This document shows positions 10,076 to 18,578 of a stretch of DNA of 64,000 bases, piece after piece. A program made the translations under genes and the position numbers. The notes under the pieces are model-generated. The model did not search any database and was not told the DNA's origin. It was given only the letters and a program-made list of their open reading frames with translations. The first letter of the stretch is position 1; each line of letters opens with the position of its first letter. Source of the stretch: Gemmataceae bacterium (lineage in GTDB: Bacteria > Planctomycetota > Planctomycetia > Gemmatales > Gemmataceae); assembly GCA_009692065.1 (NCBI GenBank), contig SHZY01000001.1, forward strand, positions 34,610-98,609. Direction: 5' to 3'.

Positions 10076-10975
10076 ATGTCCCAGCTTGAAATACAACATC
10101 AACAGGCCGTACAAATCTTCCGCACGATGCAGGATCGTATCTGCGCAGGCCTGGCCGCAACGGACGGCAAGAGCACTTTCCGCGAAGACTCGTGGCAGCG
10201 CCCGGGCGGCGGTGGGGGACGGAGCCGCGTTCTGACCAATGGCGGCGCCTTCGAGAAAGCGGGCGTCAACTTCTCCGAAGTCTTCGGGCAGATGTCACCC
10301 GAGTTCGCGGCGCAACTCCCCGGCCAAGGCCTCGACTTCACCGCAACTGGCGTTTCGCTCGTTTTGCATCCCCTCAATCCGAAGGTGCCGACGGTACACG
10401 CCAATTTCCGTTATCTAACCAAAGGGGACAAATCCTGGTTCGGCGGCGGCGCCGATTTGACGCCGTACTATCCTTATCGCGAGGATGTGATCCACTTCCA
10501 CAAAACCTGGAAGGCGGTTTGCGCTCGTCATCCTGCCCCGGTCGATTACGCAAAATTCAAGAAATGGTGCGACGAGTACTTCTTCCTGGCCCATCGCCAA
10601 GAGCCACGCGGCGTCGGCGGTATCTTCTTCGATTATCTCGAAGGCGATTTCGCGGCACTCTGCAAATTCGTGAACGACTGCGGCAATTCGTTCCTGGATG
10701 CCTATGTGCCCATCGTGCGCCGGCGCAACGATGAACCGTACACCGAGGCGGAGCGATTCTTCCAGGAGTTCCGCCGCGGCCGCTATGTCGAGTTCAACCT
10801 GATCTACGATCGTGGCACGATCTTCGGCCTGAAAACGGGTGGGCGAACCGAATCGATCCTGATGTCGCTGCCGCCGGTGGTGCGCTGGCTGTACGATTAC
10901 CAGCCGACGCCCGGATCGCGCGAGGCGGAGTTGTATGACGTGTATTTGAAGCCTCGCGATTGGGCAGACGAGTAA
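10076..10975 (+). CDS. hemF: Oxygen-dependent coproporphyrinogen III oxidase
   Basis: '[14 protein letters not shown]', '[22 protein letters not shown]', '[14 protein letters not shown]', '[11 protein letters not shown]', '[34 protein letters not shown]'. Start set at MSQLEIQ (M25 of the ORF). Confidence 0.97.
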   Translation: MSQLEIQHQQAVQIFRTMQDRICAGLAATDGKSTFREDSWQRPGGGGGRSRVLTNGGAFEKAGVNFSEVFGQMSPEFAAQLPGQGLDFTATGVSLVLHPLNPKVPTVHANFRYLTKGDKSWFGGGADLTPYYPYREDVIHFHKTWKAVCARHPAPVDYAKFKKWCDEYFFLAHRQEPRGVGGIFFDYLEGDFAALCKFVNDCGNSFLDAYVPIVRRRNDEPYTEAERFFQEFRRGRYVEFNLIYDRGTIFGLKTGGRTESILMSLPPVVRWLYDYQPTPGSREAELYDVYLKPRDWADE

Positions 10976-11047
10976 ACGAGCCCGCAGCGCGAGCAAGGAT
11001 TGCTCATCCGTTGCTAGCGCTGCGGGCTCCTTAAATAAAGGAGACCT

Positions 11048-11788
11048 ATGTCTACGCCACGCAAAGTCGCTCTTGTCACGGGATCCGCCACCGGCATCGG
11101 CCGCGCCGCCGCCATTCGCTTCGCAAAAGAAGGCTTGGCGGTGGCCGTCAATTTTTCGCGATCGGAGAAGGAAGCCCGCGAAACGCTCGCTGCGGTGCAG
11201 AAACTTGGAGTTCCGGCTATACTGTCCAAGGCGAACGTCGCTGACGAAGCCGCCGTCAACGCCATGGTGGCAACGTGCGTCAAGGAACTGGGCGGGTTGG
11301 ACGTGCTGGTCAACAACGCCGGCACGACGCGGTTCATCGAGCACACCAATCTCGATGCGCTGACCAGCGAGGTCTGGGATGAGATCTTTGGCGTCAACCT
11401 CAAGGGAACGTTCTTTTGCAGCCGGGCGGCGCTGCCTCACCTGAAAAAGTCGGGCGGCTCGATCGTCAATGTGACTTCGGTGGCCGGTTTGCAAGGCATC
11501 GGCAGCTCGATCCCGTATGCGGCCAGCAAAGCGGCGATCAACTGCATGACGAAATCGCTGGCCCGCGCCTTCGGCCCATCGGTGCGTGTGAACGCTGTCG
11601 CCCCAGGCCCGGTGCTGACTCGCTGGCTGGCGGATCACATGGAACGCGTCACGGAGTCGTTGTCAGGCACGCCGATGGGACGGGCGGCCACTCCAGAAGA
11701 TATCGCGGACGCCGTGCTTTTCCTGGCGCTCGGAACGAATCTGATGACCGGGCAGATCGTGGTGGTGGATGGCGGGCGGACGATGTGA
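11048..11788 (+). CDS. SDR family oxidoreductase (FabG-like)
   Basis: 'ALVTGSATGIGRAAA', 'LVNNAG', 'YAASKAAIN', C-terminal 'GQIVVVDGGRTM'. Confidence 0.94.
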   Translation: MSTPRKVALVTGSATGIGRAAAIRFAKEGLAVAVNFSRSEKEARETLAAVQKLGVPAILSKANVADEAAVNAMVATCVKELGGLDVLVNNAGTTRFIEHTNLDALTSEVWDEIFGVNLKGTFFCSRAALPHLKKSGGSIVNVTSVAGLQGIGSSIPYAASKAAINCMTKSLARAFGPSVRVNAVAPGPVLTRWLADHMERVTESLSGTPMGRAATPEDIADAVLFLALGTNLMTGQIVVVDGGRTM

Positions 11789-12369
11789 CCCTGGTTCACG
11801 TTTAGCACCTGCCACACGCCGGCGGGCGCTAGACGTAAGCAGCCAGGTTACTTCCGATGCCGAATCTTCGCCCTCATCCGGCGTTTCTTCCGTCCTACCT
11901 TACGTCGTCCGCTACCTCGGCGTCGGCTGCCCATTCGATGTCTCCCAAGAAAGTCTTATCAATAATGCCCTTGTTTCAGCTGTGAAAGGATATCCTACCG
12001 AGTCCAAGCACATTGGCCAGAGTGCAGCTCTACCGGCTGCTGCTTGATCGAACTTGAATGCATTTTCCGAATAATCCGTTTTTTGTGAAAAACGGTAACT
12101 CCTTTCCCAATATCTCCGCCTTTCTCAGTTGTGCCGGATTGCGAAAAGATGGGCAATCGGTAACTATAAAGCGGCCGAAAGGTGCCGGCGCGGGGACTCG
12201 GAGTGCGGCGTTTGGCCGCCAACAGCCAAAAGGAGCGTTAACTTACTTCCTGGATAACGCTTGGGCTTTCGGGGTTGCCGAGCGCCCTTGGCACCGATAT
12301 ACTTCCCCCTTTGGCTAGGTCCAGCGAAAGTCGTATGTTGTACTCGCTATAGGCATTAGGTTCGCGGTC

Positions 12370-12855
12370 ATGCGTTTTCACCTGATTGATCGAATCCTGG
12401 AACTGGACCCAGGCAAACGGATTCGGATGGTGAAAAACCTGACCCTCGCTGAAGAGTATCTGGCGGACCACTTTCCGACGTTCCCGGTCATGCCGGGCGT
12501 CTTGATGCTGCAAACCCTTGTCGAAGGATCGGCGTGGTTGTTACGCGCCACTGAGGACTTTCAGCACAGCGTCATTGTGCTGCGCGACGCGCGTAACGTG
12601 AAGTACGGCAACTTCATGCAGCCGGGCCATAGTATGACCATCACGGTGGAAACGGCCGATTATTCGCCGTCGAATCCCGCCGCGGTGTTCAAAGGCAAGG
12701 CGGAAATGGCGGGAAGCTCCACCGTTTCGGCCAAATTCACGGTGACTCGCTATAATCTCCGTGACCGCAATCCCGCCCTGCGGGAGATCGACGAAAGAAT
12801 TATCGCCCAGCAACGCAGCCATTACCGGATTCTGCGCGGCGAATTGGATCAGTAA
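12370..12855 (+). CDS. Hotdog-fold 3-hydroxyacyl-ACP dehydratase-like protein (FabZ-like; catalytic Glu position is Gln)
   Basis: 'LADHFPTFPVMPGVLMLQTLVEGSAWLL' aligns with FabZ 'GHFPxxPxxPGVLxxEAxAQ'. Confidence 0.85.
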   Translation: MRFHLIDRILELDPGKRIRMVKNLTLAEEYLADHFPTFPVMPGVLMLQTLVEGSAWLLRATEDFQHSVIVLRDARNVKYGNFMQPGHSMTITVETADYSPSNPAAVFKGKAEMAGSSTVSAKFTVTRYNLRDRNPALREIDERIIAQQRSHYRILRGELDQ

Positions 12856-12932
12856 TGACCTGCTTGCGGCTTAGCGCTCACGCAATGCCTTGCGAGCGCT
12901 AAGCCGCAAGCGGCAAACCAGGACCACCCGAT

Positions 12933-13691
12933 ATGCGGCTGAAGGACCAAGTGGCACTCGTAACGGGCGGCAGCCGAGGGATCGGCCGCGGCATCGTCAA
13001 GGCGTTTGCCGCCGAAGGGGCCAAGGTCGCGTTCATCTACAAAGGCAGCCAGCAGGCAGCTGAAAGCCTCGCGGTGGAAATTTCCGCAGCTGGCGGCCTC
13101 GCCAAAGCCTGGCAAGGCGATGTGGCCAACCACGATGAGGCGATGAAAATCGTCGAATTGGTCGAAGCGGAGTGGGGTTCGATCCAGATTCTGGTGAATA
13201 ACGCCGGCGTCATCCGCGACGGACTCTTCGTCGCCATGAAGCCAGAAGAGTGGAACGTCGTGCTCCAGACCAATCTGGGCGGCACGTTTAACTTCTGCCA
13301 CGCACTGGCGATGAAGCTGGCCCGGCAGCGCAAGGGACGGATCATTAATATTTCGAGCGTGGCCGCAGAGCACACGAACCCTGGTCAAACGAATTACGCC
13401 GCCAGCAAAGGGGCCATCAATTCGTTCACGCGAGCCTTGGCTGTCGAATTGGCAGGCCGCGGTGTGACGGTGAACGCCATCGCTCCCGGCTTCATTGAGA
13501 CAGACATGAGCGAGAACGTCCGCAACAAGGCGGGAGACCTGATCAAGAAGATGATCCCGCTCAAACGGCTGGGCCAACCGAACGACATCGCCAAAGCTGC
13601 GGTGTTTCTGGCTAGTGCTGACGCGGCGTACATCACCGGCCAGGTCATCACGGTGGACGGCGGCCTGAGTCTCGGCGCGGTGGCGGTGTAG
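12933..13691 (+). CDS. fabG: 3-oxoacyl-ACP reductase, FabG-like SDR
   Basis: 'VALVTGGSRGIGRGI', 'ILVNNAGVIRDGLF', 'NYAASKGAINSFTRALAVELAGRGVTVNAIAPGFIETDM', 'GQVITVDGGLSL'. Confidence 0.93.
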   Translation: MRLKDQVALVTGGSRGIGRGIVKAFAAEGAKVAFIYKGSQQAAESLAVEISAAGGLAKAWQGDVANHDEAMKIVELVEAEWGSIQILVNNAGVIRDGLFVAMKPEEWNVVLQTNLGGTFNFCHALAMKLARQRKGRIINISSVAAEHTNPGQTNYAASKGAINSFTRALAVELAGRGVTVNAIAPGFIETDMSENVRNKAGDLIKKMIPLKRLGQPNDIAKAAVFLASADAAYITGQVITVDGGLSLGAVAV

Positions 13692-13776
13692 TGCATTAGG
13701 TAAAACCTGCGGCAATGCCCGCTGTTATTCGATAACCCAATGATGTAACCTTTTTCTTAATGTGGAGGTCGTGACC

Positions 13777-14166
13777 ATGCCTAGCCAGGAAGAAATCTAC
13801 CAAAAGGTGTCCGCCACCCTTGTCGAAGCGCTGAACGTCGAACAGGAAGAAATCAGCCCCACCGCGACGCTGCAAGGCGATCTCGGCGCGGAGTCGATCG
13901 ACTTCCTCGATATCGTCTTCCGCCTCGAACGCGAGTTCGCCATCAAGATTCCACGCAACGAGCTATTCCCGGAATCGATCTTCCAGGGCGACCCGGATTT
14001 TGTTCTGAACGGCAAAGTCACCCAGAAGGGCCTCGATGAACTGCGTGAAAAGATGCCGTTCGCCGATCTCAGCAAGTTCGAGCAAAACCCTGAACTGACG
14101 GCCTTGAGCGATTTGTTCACGGTGCAGATGATCGCGAAGTACATCCAGCGCAAGTTGAGCGCGTAG
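13777..14166 (+). CDS. Acyl carrier protein (C-terminally extended, about 129 aa)
   Basis: 'TATLQGDLGAESIDFLDIVFRLEREFAIKIPRNELFPE' with the phosphopantetheine Ser in 'GAESID'. Confidence 0.92.
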   Translation: MPSQEEIYQKVSATLVEALNVEQEEISPTATLQGDLGAESIDFLDIVFRLEREFAIKIPRNELFPESIFQGDPDFVLNGKVTQKGLDELREKMPFADLSKFEQNPELTALSDLFTVQMIAKYIQRKLSA

Positions 14167-14221
14167 TAACGACACGCCCCGAGGCGAGCATAGCGAGCCT
14201 CGGGGATCCCAGGACCTCGAC

Positions 14222-14737
14222 ATGCGTTGGATCTGGATCGACCGGTTCGTGAAGTTCGAGCGCCAAAAGTCGGCGCGAGCGGTCAAGAACCTCAGCCTGG
14301 CCGAAGACTACTTCGAGCAGCATCTGCCTGGCTATCCGATCATGCCGGCCTGCTTCATCCTCGAAGGGCTCGCGCAGACCGGCGGCATCCTTGTCGGCGA
14401 AGCGAACGACTTCAAGGAAAAGGTGGTCCTCGCCAAGATCACGTCCGCACGTTTCGCGCGCGAGGCGGTAGCAGGCGAAACGCTGATCTACGATGTCGAG
14501 ATGGTGACCTATCGTCCCGAAGGGGCCTCAATCGTCGGCAAAGTGTTCGCCCTGCCCTCTGGGACCGTTGCCATGGAGCCCGTAGGGGCGCCGATCGCGG
14601 AGGCGGAAATCTTCTTCGCTCATTTGGATCAAGCGCGATCTCAGCAACTCTTCGGCGACCATAACTTCGTCTTCTCGGGCGAACTGAAGCACTTGCTGGG
14701 GCTGGCCAAGGTTGTGGCCCAAAGCACGGATCGCTAG
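14222..14737 (+). CDS. Hotdog-fold 3-hydroxyacyl-ACP dehydratase (FabZ-like, His and Glu retained)
   Basis: 'FEQHLPGYPIMPACFILEGLAQTGGILVGEANDFKEKVVLAKITSARFAREAVAGETL'. Confidence 0.9.
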   Translation: MRWIWIDRFVKFERQKSARAVKNLSLAEDYFEQHLPGYPIMPACFILEGLAQTGGILVGEANDFKEKVVLAKITSARFAREAVAGETLIYDVEMVTYRPEGASIVGKVFALPSGTVAMEPVGAPIAEAEIFFAHLDQARSQQLFGDHNFVFSGELKHLLGLAKVVAQSTDR

Positions 14738-14740
14738 CAA

Positions 14741-14799
14741 TTAGCCGGACGCGCCAGCGACGGATCCCGCAAGAGACCGTCGCTGGCGCGTCCGGCTAA
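14741..14799. repeat. Inverted repeat, family A
   Basis: Arms 14741-14763 'ttagccggacgcgccagcgacgg' and 14777-14799 'ccgtcgctggcgcgtccggctaa'. Confidence 0.93.
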
Positions 14800-14832
14800 C
14801 CTGCAATCTCGAAACTTGTTGTCGGGTGCGCC

Positions 14833-16104
14833 ATGCCTCTCGCCAATCGTCGCGTCGTATTCACAGGTATCGGCGTCGTCACCTCTATCGGCATGGATGC
14901 GGCGGCGTTCTGGGACGGCCTGGCGCGCGAACAATGCGGCATCAAGACCATTCAAGCCTTCGACCCCGCTCCTCTCAAGACTCGCTTCGCCGGCGAAATC
15001 GTCGGTTTTGATGCCAAGGGTTACCTCTCGAAAGAAGGCCGAAAAAGCCTGCGCGTGATGGCGCGCTCGGTGCAGATGGCCGTGGCCGCCGCTCAGCTGG
15101 CGCTCGATGATGGCAAGGTCGATAAAGCCAAGCTTGACCCGACGCGATTTGGGGTCGAGTTCGGAGCGGGGCTGATCCCGTCGGAGCTCACCGAACTTGG
15201 CCTGGCGTCACACATCTGCACCGAGGAAAACGCCCACGCTGAGGACCTGAAAATCTGGGGCGCAAAGGGTATTCCCAACATCCCCCCGCTGTGGATGCTC
15301 AAGTACCTGCCCAACATGCTCGCCTGCCACGTCTCGATCTTGCACAATGCTCAAGGGCCGAATAACAGCATCACCCAGAGCGAAGTCGGCAGCTTGCTGG
15401 CGCTTGCCGAGGCCAACCGCATCCTCCGCCGCGATCAAAGCGACTTCTTCCTCGTCGGCGGCGCCGACAGCAAGCTCAACCCTCTAAGCATGACACGCCA
15501 GGAGATCTTCGGCCAGCTGTCGAAGGAAAACGACACGCCCTCGCAAGCCCTCAAGCCCTTCGACCTGCGCCGCAACGGGACGGCGATCGGCGAAGGCGGA
15601 GCTGTGCTGGTCGTTGAAGACCTGACGCATGCTCAGAACCGCAGGGCGACGATCTACGGCGAAATGGTCGGGTTCGGCTCGACCTTCGATCGCGGCACGA
15701 CCGGGCGAGGTTTGGCCCGCGCCATCCGTGTCGCCCTGGACCAGGCGCAAATCAAACCGAGCGAGGTGGACCACGTCAATGCTCACGGCCTGAGCTCCGT
15801 AAAGCTCGACGCCTTCGAGGCACGTGGCATCAACGAAGTCTTCGGCACGTCCGTCCCAGTGTGGGCGCTCAAACCGAATATCGGCACGCTCGGCGCCGGC
15901 AGCGGCACCACAGAACTGGCCGCCAGCCTGCTCGCCATGAAGCACGGCGTTTTGCCGCCCACCCTGAACTTCGCCACGCCCGATCCGGCCTGCCCGGTGC
16001 AGATCCTTACCAAGGCGAGCCCGATTACCAAGCCGTACTTCGTGAAGATCGGCTACACCGACATGGGGCAGTGCGCGGCGGTTGTGTGTCGCAAGTGGGA
16101 ATAG
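14833..16104 (+). CDS. Beta-ketoacyl synthase paralogue lacking the active-site Cys (KS-beta/chain-length-factor-like)
   Basis: FabF-like overall ('VVFTGIGVVTSIG', 'FDLRRNGTAIGEGGAVLVVED', 'VNAHGLSS'), but 'GPNNSITQSEVGS' replaces 'GPxxxxxTACASS' (Cys->Glu184) and 'KPNIGTLGAGSG' replaces 'KSMLGHLIAAAG' (His->Thr). Confidence 0.9.
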   Translation: MPLANRRVVFTGIGVVTSIGMDAAAFWDGLAREQCGIKTIQAFDPAPLKTRFAGEIVGFDAKGYLSKEGRKSLRVMARSVQMAVAAAQLALDDGKVDKAKLDPTRFGVEFGAGLIPSELTELGLASHICTEENAHAEDLKIWGAKGIPNIPPLWMLKYLPNMLACHVSILHNAQGPNNSITQSEVGSLLALAEANRILRRDQSDFFLVGGADSKLNPLSMTRQEIFGQLSKENDTPSQALKPFDLRRNGTAIGEGGAVLVVEDLTHAQNRRATIYGEMVGFGSTFDRGTTGRGLARAIRVALDQAQIKPSEVDHVNAHGLSSVKLDAFEARGINEVFGTSVPVWALKPNIGTLGAGSGTTELAASLLAMKHGVLPPTLNFATPDPACPVQILTKASPITKPYFVKIGYTDMGQCAAVVCRKWE

Positions 16105-16105
16105 T

Positions 16106-16145
16106 TCGTTTAGCGCCCGCGCGACACCGGGCGAGCGCTAAACGA
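16106..16145. repeat. Inverted repeat, family B ('TCGTTTAGCGCCCGC...GGGCGAGCGCTAAACGA')
   Basis: Complementary arms between CDSs; copies at 27717 and 44815. Confidence 0.88.
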
Positions 16146-16174
16146 AGAGAAGATTATCCTCGGGGATTCGCGTC

Positions 16175-17467
16175 ATGAGAAGACGTGTCGTCATCACCGG
16201 AATGGGCGCTGTCACGCCACTGGGGCACAGCGTCAAGGAGCTGTACGAGAATCAACTCGCGGGCAAGAGCGGCGTCGATTTCATCAAGAACTTTGATGCC
16301 AGCACGTTCCCAACGAAGTTCGCAGCGGAGCTGAAAGATTTTGACCTGGCCCGTTTTGTGACCGACCCGAGCCGCTGGAAGTATGCCGGCCCGAACGCAC
16401 GCTTCGCCGCCGCGGCCGCCGTCCAGGCACTGCGCGACGGCAACCTGCTCGACGGCGCGAAAGTCGATCGGACACGGTTTGGCGTCTACCTCGGTTCAGG
16501 CGAAGGGGTGCAGGACTTTCCCGGTATGACGCGGCACATCTCCGCCGCCTTCAAAAAAGAAAACTACTCCGTTAACAGCGAGATCTTCATCAAGCTCGGC
16601 ACCGCGCATTATGATCCACTTACCGAATACGAACAAGAGATGCATACCACGCCGGGTCATCTGGCCGAGCATTTCGATCTGGAAGGTCCCAACTACAACT
16701 GCCTGACCGCGTGCGCCGCCAGCAGCCAGGCGATCGGCGAGGCGCTCGAATTGATCCGCGTCGGCGACGCCGATCTCATGGTCTCCGGCGGGTCCCACAG
16801 CATGATCCACCCGTTCGGCGTTACTGGGTTCAACCTGTTGACCGCGCTCTCGACGAATAATTCAGATCCCAAAAAGGCATCGCGGCCGTTCGACGCCACG
16901 CGCGAGGGCTTCGTCATCGGCGAAGGCGCGGGCATGCTGATTCTCGAAGAACTCGAGCACGCCAAGAATCGCGGCGCCCGCATCTACGCGGAGCTGACCG
17001 GCTACGGCTCCACCGCCGACGCGTTCCGCCTGACCGACAGCCACCCCGAAGGCCGCGGCGCCATCGCCTGCATCCAAGGCGCCCTCAAGGACTCCGGATT
17101 GCCGGGCGACGCCATCGGCTACATCAACGCCCACGGCACCAGCACCCAGGTCAACGACCGTGTGGAATCGCTCGCCATTAAGCAGGTGTTTGGCCCACAG
17201 GCTTACAAGATTCCCGTTTCCAGTACAAAAAGCATGCTTGGGCATCTGATCGCCGCCGCCGGAGCCGTGGAGCTGATCACGTCGATCATGACGATTCAGC
17301 GCGGCGTCATCCCGCCCACGATCAACTACGAAAACGCAGACCCCGATTGCGATCTCGATTACGTGCCCAACGTGGCCCGCGAGAAGAAAGTAGATAACGT
17401 CATCAGCAACAGCTTCGGCTTCGGCGGGCAGAACGTTTCGCTGATTGTAAGCCGATATCGCGGGTAA
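16175..17467 (+). CDS. Beta-ketoacyl-ACP synthase II-like ketosynthase (catalytically complete)
   Basis: 'GPNYNCLTACAASSQAIGEA' (Cys), 'INAHGTSTQVND' (His), 'STKSMLGHLIAAAGAVEL' (Lys, His), 'NSFGFGGQNVSLI'. Confidence 0.95.
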   Translation: MRRRVVITGMGAVTPLGHSVKELYENQLAGKSGVDFIKNFDASTFPTKFAAELKDFDLARFVTDPSRWKYAGPNARFAAAAAVQALRDGNLLDGAKVDRTRFGVYLGSGEGVQDFPGMTRHISAAFKKENYSVNSEIFIKLGTAHYDPLTEYEQEMHTTPGHLAEHFDLEGPNYNCLTACAASSQAIGEALELIRVGDADLMVSGGSHSMIHPFGVTGFNLLTALSTNNSDPKKASRPFDATREGFVIGEGAGMLILEELEHAKNRGARIYAELTGYGSTADAFRLTDSHPEGRGAIACIQGALKDSGLPGDAIGYINAHGTSTQVNDRVESLAIKQVFGPQAYKIPVSSTKSMLGHLIAAAGAVELITSIMTIQRGVIPPTINYENADPDCDLDYVPNVAREKKVDNVISNSFGFGGQNVSLIVSRYRG

Positions 17468-17549
17468 GGGCTTGCCGTTTAGCGTTCGCATGGCGCAACT
17501 CGAGCGCGAAGCCGCAAGCGGCGTAACCGACTAGACATGGAGCATCCGA

Positions 17550-18572
17550 GTGGAGTGGTACTGGATCTGCCTGGGCATTCTGATCGCGATTGCGGTAATC
17601 CCGCCGCTCGTGATGCATCTCTACATCAGGCGCACCTACGTGCCGGTCGTGGTGCGTATCTTCCAGGAAAAGCCGCTCTTCATCATGCCGTTTGGGCAGC
17701 CAGTAGCCGATGCGGAAGAAGTCGCCTTGATGACGCCGGACGGGCTGACTCTGCACGGCTGCTATCTGCGAGCGACCCAGCCGCGCAAGGGGGTGCTTCT
17801 CTTCGGCCTGGAGTTCGGCTCCAATCGCTGGGCATGCTTGCCGTATTGCGAATTCTTGCGGGCAGTCGGGTACGACATCTTCACGTTCGAGATGCGTGGC
17901 CAGGGAGAAAGCCCAGCGCAGACGGGCTATGAACCGTTGCAGTGGGTCACCGATTTCGAGGTGATCGATTTTCAGACGGCGGTCGCCTATTTGAAAACGC
18001 GGGCGGATCGCGATCCGCGCGGCATCGGCTTCTTCGGGCTCAGCAAAGGGGGCAGCGCCGGACTGATGGTCGCGGCCCAGGATCCGTATATCCGCTGCTG
18101 CGTTGTCGATGGCATTTTTGCCTCGCTGACGACGACGGTCCCGTACATGCGCAGATTTGTGCAGATCTACTCGCGAGTCCCCTGGCTGGCGAAACATTTC
18201 CCGTACTGGTACCTGCGCATCGTCGGCAACATGGGCCTGCGCAAGATCGAAAAGCTCCGGGATTGCCATTACCCGCTCCTTGAGCGATCCATGCCCAAGC
18301 TGTCGCCCAGGCCACTACTCATGATTCACGGCGGCGGGGATATCTACATCACGCCGGAGATGGCCAAGTCGCTCTTCGCGCTCGCGCAGCAGCCGAAGGA
18401 GCTTTGGCTTGTCGAGAAAGCCAAGCACAATCAGTCGCTTCACCTCGCCGGCGACGAGTACAAGAAACGCGTGCAGGAGTTTTTCGACAAGAATCTTGCG
18501 GGCCTCCCCAGCCCGGCCTCGAATGGCGCGCCGCAGCCTGGAGCAACTCAGACGGAACCGTCCTCGAGGTGA
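17550..18572 (+). CDS. Alpha/beta hydrolase, membrane-anchored
   Basis: N-terminal TM 'WYWICLGILIAIAVIPPLVMHLYI', nucleophile region 'GFFGLSKGGSAGLMVAA', 'PRPLLMIHGGGDIYI', 'KHNQSLH'. Confidence 0.87.
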   Translation: MEWYWICLGILIAIAVIPPLVMHLYIRRTYVPVVVRIFQEKPLFIMPFGQPVADAEEVALMTPDGLTLHGCYLRATQPRKGVLLFGLEFGSNRWACLPYCEFLRAVGYDIFTFEMRGQGESPAQTGYEPLQWVTDFEVIDFQTAVAYLKTRADRDPRGIGFFGLSKGGSAGLMVAAQDPYIRCCVVDGIFASLTTTVPYMRRFVQIYSRVPWLAKHFPYWYLRIVGNMGLRKIEKLRDCHYPLLERSMPKLSPRPLLMIHGGGDIYITPEMAKSLFALAQQPKELWLVEKAKHNQSLHLAGDEYKKRVQEFFDKNLAGLPSPASNGAPQPGATQTEPSSR

Positions 18573-18578
18573 CGTCTC

